A stretch of DNA of 8,125 nt from Actinomycetota bacterium (lineage in GTDB: Bacteria > Actinomycetota > Rubrobacteria > Rubrobacterales > Rubrobacteraceae). The position numbers and the translations under genes are program-made. The notes beneath the pieces were generated by a model. That model did not search any database. It was not told the origin of the DNA and saw nothing but the letters and a program-made list of their open reading frames with translations. Where the stretch lies: the NCBI GenBank assembly GCA_020200675.1, contig JAIVIG010000117.1:1-8125 (forward strand). Direction: 5' to 3'. Shown here in pieces: positions 1 through 6,298 of the stretch. Each line of letters begins with the position of its first letter. Position 1 is the stretch's first letter.

Positions 1-404
1 TCCTGGAGCTCTGAGGTGGTGAACGCCTTGGCCTCGTTACCGTAGGGCTGTACCCCGCAGTCCGGGTCCCGGGTCTCTGGGGTGTCCACGCCTATCAGGC
101 GCACGCGGGTCACGCCGTCCACGGCCGGGGTGATGTCAACGGTGTCGCCGTCCACCACCCGCGTCACCTTGACGGTAGCGTCGTACTCGTCCTCGTCCAT
201 CGGCGACCGGCCGACCGAGAATTCAAAGCCGGTGGTGAGCTCCGTCGTCTCGCGGGGAGCCGTCGTCTCCTCGACGGTAACCGCATTTCTTTGCTTTGTT
301 TCCTGGGAAGTCTCCACCGAAGCGTCTTTTTCGGAGCTTTCCCCTCCGCAGCCCACTCCAAAGAGCATTACCAGCACCACGACGCCCGCGATAAGAATCC
401 TCAC
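1..404 (-). CDS. Thermonuclease (SNase-like) lipoprotein, 3' end off window
   Basis: A secreted, membrane-anchored nuclease of the staphylococcal nuclease (TNase/SNase) fold, which hydrolyses DNA and RNA in a Ca2+-dependent way. The 134 visible residues start with a lipoprotein signal peptide (hydrophobic residues 3-17, then VGC with the lipid-accepting Cys19). A Ser/Thr/Glu-rich linker follows (about 20-72), then the start of the SNase domain: VVDGDTVDI at 83-91, VRLIGVDTPET at 101-111 and PYGNEAKAF at 120-128. D87, R102, D107 and E110 match the Asp21, Arg35, Asp40 and Glu43 positions of S. aureus nuclease. The second catalytic arginine lies beyond the window. The start is GTG at 404: an in-frame stop at 416-414 excludes a longer form, and GAAGGG lies just upstream. 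It is transcribed away from the tetR side, with its own promoter candidate. Confidence 0.9.
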   Translation of the reverse strand, partial: MRILIAGVVVLVMLFGVGCGGESSEKDASVETSQETKQRNAVTVEETTAPRETTELTTGFEFSVGRSPMDEDEYDATVKVTRVVDGDTVDITPAVDGVTRVRLIGVDTPETRDPDCGVQPYGNEAKAFTTSELQ

Positions 405-439
405 GCTTTCCCTTCACCTTGATTTACCCAGCAGAAGCA

Positions 440-469
440 ATCTTAGGCAGGACGCCCCGCCCCGGTCAA
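440..469 (-). promoter_or_regulatory. Sigma-70-type promoter for the nuclease lipoprotein gene
   Basis: On the minus strand, TTGACC (469-464, five of six matches to the -35 consensus) is followed after 18 bases by TAAGAT (445-440). Transcription would begin near 433, giving a leader of about 30 nt before the GTG at 404. The lexA promoter candidate in this window has the same -10 hexamer. This is an inference from sequence only. Confidence 0.5.
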
Positions 470-492
470 CCTAACGGACGGTAGGGCGAAGC

Positions 493-699
493 GTGGTGAA
501 GACCGGGCCGCTTGCGGGAAGTAAAATGCAAGGCGTGAGGCAATTGCCCGAAATCTGCCAGTCCTGCCGTCGCGAGATACGTACGCTGAAGCGCTGCGTG
601 GTAGAGGCCACCGGCGATGTGAAGCGTGCCGGGGATGTGACCTTTAAAGAGAGCGTAATGGAGGGAGTTTGCTGCCTTGAGTGCGCATCCGAGGGATAG
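493..699 (+). CDS. Small hypothetical protein with paired cysteine motifs
   Basis: I do not recognise this 68-residue product. It carries CQSC (residues 22-25), a Cys at 35 and CCLEC (60-64). Two CxxC pairs about 35 residues apart look like a small zinc-ribbon, but that is inference. Roughly 69% of third codon positions are G or C, which suits a real gene in this DNA. GTG at 493 or 496 could start it; ATG at 526, preceded by GGGAAG, is also reasonable and keeps all the cysteines. Its stop overlaps the longest possible tetR form (TTG 677) and lies 28 bases before the preferred tetR ATG, so the two could be cotranscribed. It may be spurious: the antisense frame is also open here. If it is not a gene, 405-727 holds only the divergent promoter region. 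Confidence 0.4.
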   Translation: MVKTGPLAGSKMQGVRQLPEICQSCRREIRTLKRCVVEATGDVKRAGDVTFKESVMEGVCCLECASEG

Positions 700-727
700 G
701 ACGGTTGTTGCCCCGTTTAGGCACCTG

Positions 728-1330
728 ATGCGGAACGTTCCGGAGCACCGGCAGGAACTCAGGAACGGGATTCTGACCGCTGCGCGGGAGATCGCAGCCA
801 GCGAGGGTTGGCGGGCTGTGTCTATGCGCAGAATTGCCGAGCGCATCGAACTCAAGCAGCCCGCGATCTACGAACACTTTCGCTCCAAGGACGATCTCCT
901 CTTCGAAATTTCGCGGCAGGGCTACGCCGAGCAGCTCGAAGCGATGCGGGCCGCTCGGCAGGCCGCCAAAGGGCCGGAGGAGGCCATCTACGGGATGTGG
1001 CGCGCCTACGTGGAGTTCGCGAAAAGCTCCCCCCACCTCTATCAAGTTATGTACAGCGTCGGGGAAGTTTCGTTTTCCGGAAAGAAAGCTCCCGAGATGG
1101 GCGAGAAGGTGGTCGAGGCGGTCGGAGATGTCATCGGCGAAGTCCTGCGCGAGAACGGTAAAGAAGGGGAAGCGACGGAGAACTCGCAAGGGAAGGCGAC
1201 GCTGCTGTGGGGCAACGTGCACGGTCTGGTGTCCCTCGTGATGATCGAACGGCTTCCGGGCGACCAAGTGGTAGAAAGCCTCGTGGAGCAGACCGTGCGC
1301 GTTCATCTCGCCTCGTGGCGCAGCGGTTAA
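728..1330 (+). CDS. TetR/AcrR-family transcriptional repressor
   Basis: A cytoplasmic one-component repressor that binds DNA as a dimer and releases it on ligand binding; the ligand is unknown. Numbered from ATG 728 (200 residues), the N-terminal helix-turn-helix spans about 13-60, with the family hallmarks ILTAAREIAASEGW, SMRRIAERI and AIYEHFRSKDDLL. The C-terminal part contains LLWGNVHGLVSLVMIERL (about 160-177), typical of TetR proteins with a WHG-type (TetR_C_33-like) ligand domain. The length is usual for the family. Start: ATG 728 has a weak TAGG six bases upstream. TTG 677 would add 17 residues that are not needed by the domain and would overlap the preceding small ORF, though GGAGGG lies 11 bases upstream of it. 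A perfect palindrome directly after the ATG could be an autoregulatory site. The targets are unknown; the divergent nuclease gene and the downstream surface-protein gene are candidates by position only. Confidence 0.92.
   Translation: MRNVPEHRQELRNGILTAAREIAASEGWRAVSMRRIAERIELKQPAIYEHFRSKDDLLFEISRQGYAEQLEAMRAARQAAKGPEEAIYGMWRAYVEFAKSSPHLYQVMYSVGEVSFSGKKAPEMGEKVVEAVGDVIGEVLRENGKEGEATENSQGKATLLWGNVHGLVSLVMIERLPGDQVVESLVEQTVRVHLASWRSG
731..742. promoter_or_regulatory. Perfect 12-bp palindrome at the tetR start
   Basis: CGGAACGTTCCG is a perfect dyad immediately after the tetR ATG at 728. TetR repressors often bind palindromes at their own 5' end, so autoregulation is possible. However, the same GGAACGTTCC core occurs inside a coding region at 4870-4879, so it may simply be codons. 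Confidence 0.25.
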
Positions 1331-1368
1331 GGGGCGTAGTCTTGATCAGGCGGTCAAAGAACGGTAGG

Positions 1369-1390
1369 GCGGGGGCGGTGTAGCGCCCGC
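1369..1390 (+). terminator. GC-rich hairpin downstream of tetR
   Basis: GCGGGGGC (1369-1376) can pair with GCGCCCGC (1383-1390) with one mismatch around a six-base loop, 38 bases after the tetR stop. No T-run follows, so termination is only a possibility. Confidence 0.3.
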
Positions 1391-1471
1391 GATGTTAGTA
1401 TTCCAGGCTGTAAGTAAATAGGAGCATATTCAAGGAAAAGGCCGTTTCGGTCGATAACCTGGACAGTAGAT

Positions 1472-2477
1472 ATGAGATACGAAAGAGAGGGCGGCGTGGT
1501 TTTCAACGGGGGGAGCTGGGGAGCATCCGGTAAGCGTCGGCTCGCAATAGTCTTCTTCGCGCTGCTCGCGGCGGTCCTCCTGGCTGCGGCGATGCTGGTG
1601 CTGGCGGTTCCGGCGTGGGGGCGATACGGTGAACGAAACCCCGGAGGACAACGCCTCGCCCGTTACGCGCCTCGACATTCTCGAAGAGAATTGCAGGTTC
1701 ACCGAACCCAACGCCTTTATAGAGTTTCAGGTGGTTAACGGACCCGTCGAGGATCTGGGAGAGCGCGGCACGGTATTTCGTGGCGTGAATGCCCAAATAG
1801 ACATCCAGAACGACCAAGTTATCGTGCTGGACGACTCCCCCGACACCAACAGGGAGGCTCCACCTGAAGGAGCGGACAACGACATCGAATTCCTGACCGA
1901 TGATGGGCTTGAGGAGCTGAGCGGCGATCTCCAGGTCGTGAACTCGTTCGGCATAGAATGCGGCAACGATACTACTGCCAGCGATCGAGACCGTGACCGC
2001 TTCCGCGAACGTTTCCGCGAACGCTTCCCTCCTGGCTTCATCGACGAGGACTTCGTCGATGAGGACGACGACGGCGTCCCCGACATCTTCGACGAAGACG
2101 TAGACGAAGACGATGACCTCGCAGACGCCGAGAACGACCTCAACTCCCTAGACAGCGAAACCACGGATGGGGAGATCACGAACGGGAGCGATCAGTACGA
2201 CGATGACGGGAACGATGGCGTGAGCGCCACCTCGGACGGGAATGGGGCGGAAGCCTCGACGCCGGGGGCATTCGCGTCATCGGGCGGGGACCCGGACGAG
2301 CTCGCGCCGGAGACGAGCACGCAGGGCGACGTGGTGGACGAGGTCCCGACCAGCGGGCCACTCCCCAACACGGGCGGGGTTCCGGTGGCCGCCGGCACGG
2401 TGGTGGCGCTGGTCCTCTTCGGCGCCGGTCTCCTGGCGGTGCGGCTGGTGATGATCTGGCGCGGGAGAAGGGCGTAG
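1472..2477 (+). CDS. Acidic LPXTG cell-wall-anchored surface protein (apparent frameshift)
   Basis: Probable sortase substrate. The signal peptide is in one frame (ATG 1472, or GTG 1496 which has GAGAGG five bases upstream): KRR at residues 21-23, a hydrophobic core at 24-46, then VPAWG. The mature protein is in the next frame, open to the stop at 2477. Skipping one G of the G5 run at 1617-1621 joins them as ...VPAWGDTVNETP..., about 334 residues. The mature part has an unrecognised N-terminal domain with two Cys. Then come an Arg-rich patch (FRERFRER), an Asp/Glu-rich stretch (2037-2123) containing DEDDDGVPDIFDED, which resembles thrombospondin type-3 Ca-binding repeats, and a Ser/Thr/Gly-rich linker. 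It ends with the sorting signal LPNTG (codons 2361-2375), a membrane helix and the tail RGRRA. No sortase gene is visible. If the frameshift is real, only a leaderless form (GTG 1629) could be made. The function of the exposed part is unknown. Confidence 0.82.
2001..2024 (+). repeat. Two tandem 12-bp units in the surface-protein gene
   Basis: TTCCGCGAACGT (2001-2012) is followed by TTCCGCGAACGC (2013-2024), encoding FRER twice just before the acidic region. The unit is a multiple of three, so a change in copy number would keep the frame. Confidence 0.6.
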
Positions 2478-2507
2478 AACGAGGCTGCCGCTGTAGCATC
2501 CTCCCCC

Positions 2508-2527
2508 GGGCGGGGCCGCTCCCGCCC
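2508..2527 (+). terminator. Hairpin after the LPXTG gene
   Basis: GGGCGGG (2508-2514) and CCCGCCC (2521-2527) form a perfect seven-pair stem with a six-base loop, about 30 bases after the stop at 2477. A T-run is lacking, so this is a GC-rich, possibly Rho-assisted, terminator candidate. Confidence 0.45.
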
Positions 2528-2718
2528 CCGTCGAAACCCGTAATAGCGGACCGGAGGGCTAGAGGGTAGAGCGTCCTGCTCTCGCTACTGTCCACTTTAG
2601 GTTAGCAATAGGAGGGGATGAAGCTCGCTCATACAGAACAAGCCATGTCTCCTGCTGCCCTTCGTGTTCTCACCACGAGTCTCCTAACACGCAGTGGCTC
2701 GACGCCCAGAGCAGATGC

Positions 2719-2744
2719 TATGCTTCTCCAATCAAGAGAGGGGG
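2719..2744 (+). promoter_or_regulatory. -10-like box and ribosome binding site before the DUF11 lipoprotein
   Basis: TATGCT at 2719-2724 resembles a -10 element, but I see no convincing -35 at the right distance. GAGAGGGGG at 2736-2744 is a strong ribosome binding site, seven bases before ATG 2752, and supports that start. The rest of 2528-2718 shows no clear gene. Confidence 0.3.
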
Positions 2745-2751
2745 CTACTCG

Positions 2752-3453
2752 ATGAGAATTTTCGCGCCGTTGATGCTCACGCTAGTGGTTTCGGTGTTCC
2801 TGGCGGGCTGCGGAGGACAAGAAACGCCCGTGGAGGAAACAGAAGAGGATAGCGGCGCCAAAGGAACCTCGATCGAAGAGACTACGATGGAGGAGACCGA
2901 GGACCGAGTGGAGGCTACGGTCGAAGAAACTACCGCCGCGGCGGAGGCAACTGCCCCTGAACCCGCTGCTCCTGAGCCCGCCCCCGATGAGCTCGGAGGC
3001 GTAATAGGCCCTCAAGAGGAAGAATCGATAAACGCCTCCCCGGAGGGAGCCATGAGGAATCAGGCGCAGACAGAAGAAGGTATTAGCGCTACCCAAACGG
3101 TTGCCCCCGACCCTGCTACCGTGGGAAGTCCGCTCACCTTTACCGTCGTGGTGACGAACAACTCCTTTTCCCAACACGTGGGGTTCAAGGATTTCTTACC
3201 GCCGAGTATGACGTTCGTCTCGGCGACACCCAGCCAGGGATTCTGCGGCCCACCTCACCACGGCGGTAATCTCTTCGACTGCACGTTGGGCACGATCCCC
3301 ACCGGAGGCTCGGTCGCCGTCGAGATCGTCGCGATCCCGACGGCTCCGGGAACGATGACGAACCTCGCGCAAGTCGGCGGTGGATTTGCGCCGGTGAAGT
3401 CTGTGCCGGCAGACTTCACGGTGAACCCAGAACCAAGGTCGGGCAGTAGTTAG
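2752..3453 (+). CDS. Lipoprotein with one DUF11-like domain
   Basis: An extracytoplasmic lipoprotein of 233 residues. The signal peptide ends in a textbook lipobox, LAGC, with the lipidated Cys at 20. Residues 21-108 are a low-complexity spacer rich in Glu, Thr, Ala and Pro (repeated EET, VEETT, APEPAAPEPAP), likely an extended stalk. Residues 111-225 form an immunoglobulin-like DUF11 domain: TVAPDPATVGSPLTFTVVVT, then FKDFLPPSMTFVSATPSQG, LGTIPTGGSVAVEIV and a TNLAQV end strand. DUF11 domains occur in bacterial surface and adhesion proteins, and no enzymatic role is indicated. Cys165 and Cys177 lie in the domain and could form a disulfide. The start is ATG 2752 with a strong ribosome binding site. 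The neighbouring LPXTG gene suggests a shared envelope role. The spacer resembles that of the nuclease lipoprotein at 1-404. The exact function is unknown. Confidence 0.88.
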   Translation: MRIFAPLMLTLVVSVFLAGCGGQETPVEETEEDSGAKGTSIEETTMEETEDRVEATVEETTAAAEATAPEPAAPEPAPDELGGVIGPQEEESINASPEGAMRNQAQTEEGISATQTVAPDPATVGSPLTFTVVVTNNSFSQHVGFKDFLPPSMTFVSATPSQGFCGPPHHGGNLFDCTLGTIPTGGSVAVEIVAIPTAPGTMTNLAQVGGGFAPVKSVPADFTVNPEPRSGSS

Positions 3454-3463
3454 CTAGGCTCGC

Positions 3464-3487
3464 GGGCATCACGGCCCGTGAATGCCC
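3464..3487 (+). terminator. Hairpin between convergent genes
   Basis: GGGCAT then CACG (3464-3473) pairs with CGTG (3477-3480) and ATGCCC (3482-3487), leaving a GCC loop and a bulged A at 3481. It starts 11 bases after the lipoprotein stop. No T-run follows. Terminator by position and structure only. Confidence 0.5.
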
Positions 3488-3501
3488 TCCATAGACGAAG
3501 T

Positions 3502-3517
3502 GTTCGGCTAGCCGAAC
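3502..3517. repeat. Perfect 16-bp palindrome between convergent genes
   Basis: GTTCGGCTAGCCGAAC equals its own reverse complement. It lies 36 bases past the lexA stop in lexA's direction and beyond the first hairpin in the other. It may serve as a terminator stem for lexA or as a protein-binding site; an uninterrupted palindrome is a poor hairpin because the loop must be opened. Confidence 0.5.
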
Positions 3518-3553
3518 CCCTCAAGAGCGTGGGCCTCATACCATGGTGCGTTC

Positions 3554-4189
3554 TCATCGCCCCGGAGGATGGATTACGTGCACGACCCGCCCCTGTATCT
3601 GCACTTCCCCGGCGGGTATGACCATGTCCTCGTGCCCTCCGTTCTGGGGCTTAAGTCTCACCATCTCCCCCTCACGGTAGAGCCTCTTGACCGTGACCTC
3701 TTCCCCCCCGTTCAACAACGCCACGACCACCGTACCGTCGGATGGGTCCTCGTCCTCCTCTACGACCAGGAGGTCCCCATCCTCGATCCTGGCCCCAATC
3801 ATGCTCTGCCCCACCACCCGTAGGAGGTACCGTCTTCTACCCGAACTCGGCAACAGGAGCTCGGCGGCCAAAGAATACGCCTCGTCGCCCACGGCCACGG
3901 CCTCCAACCCCCTACCGGCGGCTATCCTTCCGAGCAGGGGCGTCCCGCCGTCTAGGACGGCTTTCCAGGCCTTCTCCGTGAGCCTGGGTGTTCGGGGCCG
4001 GTCGTCCAACCGCTCCAGGTATCCCGACCCTTCGAGCCGGTTGAGGTGGTGGTAAACGGTCTGTGGGCTCCTCAAGCCCACGGCTTCTGCGATCTCGCGG
4101 ATGCTCGGCGTCCTGCCCACCGTTCCCTCCCGTCGGGCCAGGAGCTTGAGGATCTCCAACCTCTTCGGGTGTAGCTGCTCCACCGCCAT
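3554..4189 (-). CDS. lexA: SOS repressor LexA
   Basis: Master repressor of the SOS response: it binds operators as a dimer and cleaves itself when stimulated by RecA on single-stranded DNA (S24 peptidase family). 211 residues, full length. A winged helix-turn-helix lies at about 8-72 (PSIREIAEAVGLRSPQTVYHHLNRL). The Ala-Gly scissile bond is A91-G92 in GRIAAGRG. The catalytic Ser129 is in VGQSM and the general-base Lys168 in EVTVKRL, so autocleavage should work. ATG 4189 is the longest start, but AGGAG directly abuts it. GTG at 4183 lies six bases from AGGAG and may be the true start, with two residues fewer. It is divergent from the DUF6504-dnaE2 unit and shares with it a palindromic operator, which fits autoregulation. 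Confidence 0.96.
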   Translation of the reverse strand: MAVEQLHPKRLEILKLLARREGTVGRTPSIREIAEAVGLRSPQTVYHHLNRLEGSGYLERLDDRPRTPRLTEKAWKAVLDGGTPLLGRIAAGRGLEAVAVGDEAYSLAAELLLPSSGRRRYLLRVVGQSMIGARIEDGDLLVVEEDEDPSDGTVVVALLNGGEEVTVKRLYREGEMVRLKPQNGGHEDMVIPAGEVQIQGRVVHVIHPPGR

Positions 4190-4214
4190 CTCCTACTCGA
4201 ACCGGTCTAGGGGA

Positions 4215-4243
4215 ATCTTAGCGTACTTCACCGTAGACATCAA
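4215..4243 (-). promoter_or_regulatory. lexA promoter
   Basis: On the minus strand TTGATG (4243-4238) and TAAGAT (4220-4215) are 17 bases apart. The -35 overlaps the left edge of the 4241-4254 palindrome, so bound LexA would block polymerase. Each hexamer matches consensus at four of six positions. Confidence 0.5.
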
Positions 4244-4263
4244 ACAATTGTTTGGTCTATAGT
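4234..4263 (+). promoter_or_regulatory. SOS-controlled promoter of the DUF6504-dnaE2 unit
   Basis: TAGACA (4234-4239, five of six) and TATAGT (4258-4263, five of six) are separated by 18 bases. The LexA-box-like palindrome occupies most of that spacer. The predicted start is near 4270. Confidence 0.6.
4241..4254. promoter_or_regulatory. LexA operator (SOS box), perfect 14-bp palindrome
   Basis: CAAACAATTGTTTG is self-complementary and fits the Gram-positive SOS box (CGAAC-N4-GTTCG type) except for A/T in place of G/C at the second position of each half. Its place between lexA and dnaE2, inside both promoter candidates, makes it the likely single operator for both directions. Confidence 0.72.
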
Positions 4264-4435
4264 AGGAAGGGACAAAAAGGAAAAGGAGGAGCGTCCCCAC
4301 CCTGGGCCTCCCGAGGACCGACCGGCTACCAACCAAGAACGGTCTTTGGGGAGGCGTGCACGGAGGATGAAGACGCCCGTTCCTCGTCGGTAATTATACC
4401 CGGCGGGGTAGGGTCCCTCATCCCCGAGATCCGCG
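4264..4435 (+). other. Long 5' leader of the DUF6504-dnaE2 transcript
   Basis: About 165-205 bases separate the predicted transcription start from the first convincing gene start. I find no tRNA, riboswitch or clear hairpin here. An eight-codon frame (ATG 4368, MKTPVPRR) directly abuts GGAGG and is probably not translated efficiently. The stretch may instead be what remains after loss of upstream cassette genes such as imuA or imuB, but no recognisable residues of them are visible. Confidence 0.35.
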
Positions 4436-4912
4436 ATGGCGGTGGTCTCCTCCATGAACGGAGAGGAGGGCAGTTTGCTCGGAATCGAGGTGTCGGAGAT
4501 CCACGCTTACCCCTTGAGGCCGAAGGGCTTCGAGGAGCCCCTATTCGTGACCACCGCCTCCAAACAGGCGGTCGCGGAGCACCTGCTGAAGGCCCCTTGG
4601 CTCTCTAGGGCCTCCGATTTAGAGGGAAGAACCGGAGAGGCCGTTCACGCCCTGGAAGAGCCCGTCGAGCTGAGGAACCTCTCCGGGCAGGTGGAGGTCT
4701 TGCGTCCAAACGAGGGCAGGAGATGCCACCCCTCCTGGAAGAGGCGACGCGTAGAGAAGGTCCTTGACCGCTGGAGGCGGGTGGGCGGATGGTGGGACGC
4801 GGACCGCAGCGTGGACAGGGTGGTTTTTCGGGTCCTCTTGTCGGGCGGAGCGGTTGTCGATCTGGCTCGGGAACGTTCCGGCGATTGGCTGCTCGTGGGC
4901 GTGGTGGATTGA
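4436..4912 (+). CDS. DUF6504-like protein of the SOS mutagenesis unit
   Basis: 158 residues from ATG 4436. The last 80 or so resemble, from memory, the DUF6504 family: a β-rich module that follows or is fused to ImuB/Y-family polymerases in actinobacteria. Signs are VEKVLDRWRRVGGWWDAD, VVFRVLLSGGAVVDLAR, then WLLVGVVD at the very end. The N-terminal half (SEIHAYPLRPKGFEEPLFVT) is not recognised. Its role is unknown; coexpression with dnaE2 suggests a part in translesion synthesis. ATG 4436 is the first ATG after the in-frame stop at 4409-4411 but has no ribosome binding site. TTG 4475 has GGAGG five bases upstream and may be the true start. The stop shares its A with the dnaE2 start (TGATG), so the two are translationally coupled. 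It lies directly under the SOS promoter. Confidence 0.75.
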   Translation: MAVVSSMNGEEGSLLGIEVSEIHAYPLRPKGFEEPLFVTTASKQAVAEHLLKAPWLSRASDLEGRTGEAVHALEEPVELRNLSGQVEVLRPNEGRRCHPSWKRRRVEKVLDRWRRVGGWWDADRSVDRVVFRVLLSGGAVVDLARERSGDWLLVGVVD

Positions 4913-6298
4913 TGGAGGGGTTCATCCACTTACACGTCCGCAGCGGCTTCAGCTACGGGTTCGGGATCGCAACCCCGGAGGAGCTGGTGGAGGCCCCCGA
5001 GAAGATGGGTTTGGACTCGATGGCCCTGACGGACCAGGACGGGTTGTACGGTGTGCCGAGGTTTTTGAAGGCCGCCGAGGACATAGGGGCCTCCCCCGTT
5101 GTCTGCGCGGAGATCTCGACGGCCGGAGGGCATCTGGTCCTGCTCGCGGAATCGATAGAAGGCTATCGTTCCCTATGCCGGCTCATCACGGAATATAGGA
5201 CCTCTTCCGAGGACCGGCGCAGGCCACGATGTCCGCTGGGAACGGTGCTACGGCACAGCGAGGGGCTCGTCTGTCTGACGGGCGCCGTGCCGTTCGGGCT
5301 TGTTCCTCGACTCTTGCTGGACGAGCAGCGGGAGGAGGCGAAAGGTGCATTGGGGGCTCTGAGGGAAGTCTTCGAGGGGCGGCTGTTCGTGGAGCTGACG
5401 GACGACGGTACGGCCGGGAGCCGGCGCAGGATGCGGGGCGTGGCGGGGTTCGCGAGGGAGAACGGGGTGCCTGTCGTCGCTACGAACGAGGTAGCTTACG
5501 TCGCTCCGGTGGATCACCGGTTGCACGAGGTACTGGTTGCCGCTGCGGCGCTTACGGCGCTGCCCGGTCCCGGCTACAGGCCAACGGACCGGCTGTATCT
5601 GAGATCCGAGGAGAGGATGCGCCAGGTCTTCGCGGACTATCCGGAGGCGTTGCGGAACGTGGCAGCAATCGTGGACCGATGCGCGGGGGCGGTAAGGCTG
5701 TCGGGGAAGGTCCACATGCCGGCGGCGCACCCAGGCAGTGGGGAGAGCGCGGAGGAGGAGCTGCGGAGGCTGGTCTGGGAGGGAGCGAGGAGTCGCTACG
5801 GTCAGCCAGAACCGGAGATGAGGCGTAGGGTCGTCGGAAGGCTGCGGCGGGAGCTCTCTTGTATCGAGCATCTGGGGTTCGCGCCCTACTTCCTGATCGC
5901 ACACGAGGCGGTTGGGATCGCGCGCGAGAAGGGCATCCCGGTGACGGGCCGGGGGAGCGCGGCGAACTCGATGGTCGCCTACTGCCTGGGGCTGACGAGC
6001 CCGGAGCCGTTCTCGAATAGGCTTCTCTTCGAGCGCTTCATGCACGAGGGGCGTGAGGACCCGCCGGACGTAGACCTGGACTTCTGTTCGAAACGGCGCG
6101 ACGAGGTGCGCTTCGAGATGGTCCGGCGCTACGAGCGGCGAGGCGTCGCCGAGGCCGCCACGGTGCAAACGATGTCGCTGCGGGGCGCGGTGAGGGTGGC
6201 GGCAAGGGCTCTTGGACACTCCCCACAGGAGATAAACAAGCTCTCGCGCCACGTGCCGACGCGTTTCCGGGACCGCAACCGGGTCTACGCGGGTCTCT

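Noticed and set aside
466..855. 129-residue minus-strand frame antisense to the tetR start
   Set aside because: It crosses the tetR helix-turn-helix coding region and the nuclease promoter, and has no recognisable domain.
478..1371. Direct repeat ACGGTAGGGCG at 478-488 and 1361-1371 flanking tetR
   Set aside because: An 11-base match is expected several times by chance in a window this size; no dyad symmetry or third copy supports an operator role.
2537..2595. tRNA-like D-arm (GGCTAGAGGGTAGAGCG)
   Set aside because: The D-arm resemblance is real, but no anticodon stem, T-arm or acceptor pairing follows, so it is not a tRNA gene and at best a chance match or a decayed fragment.
4393..4398. 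Perfect minus-strand TATAAT
   Set aside because: No -35 element lies 16-18 bases upstream, and no supported minus-strand gene other than lexA, which has a better promoter, lies downstream.
4252..4608. 118-residue plus-strand frame starting inside the operator
   Set aside because: It begins at TTG within the LexA box, upstream of the predicted transcript start, is Arg/Gly-rich without motifs, and overlaps the better-supported DUF6504-like gene.
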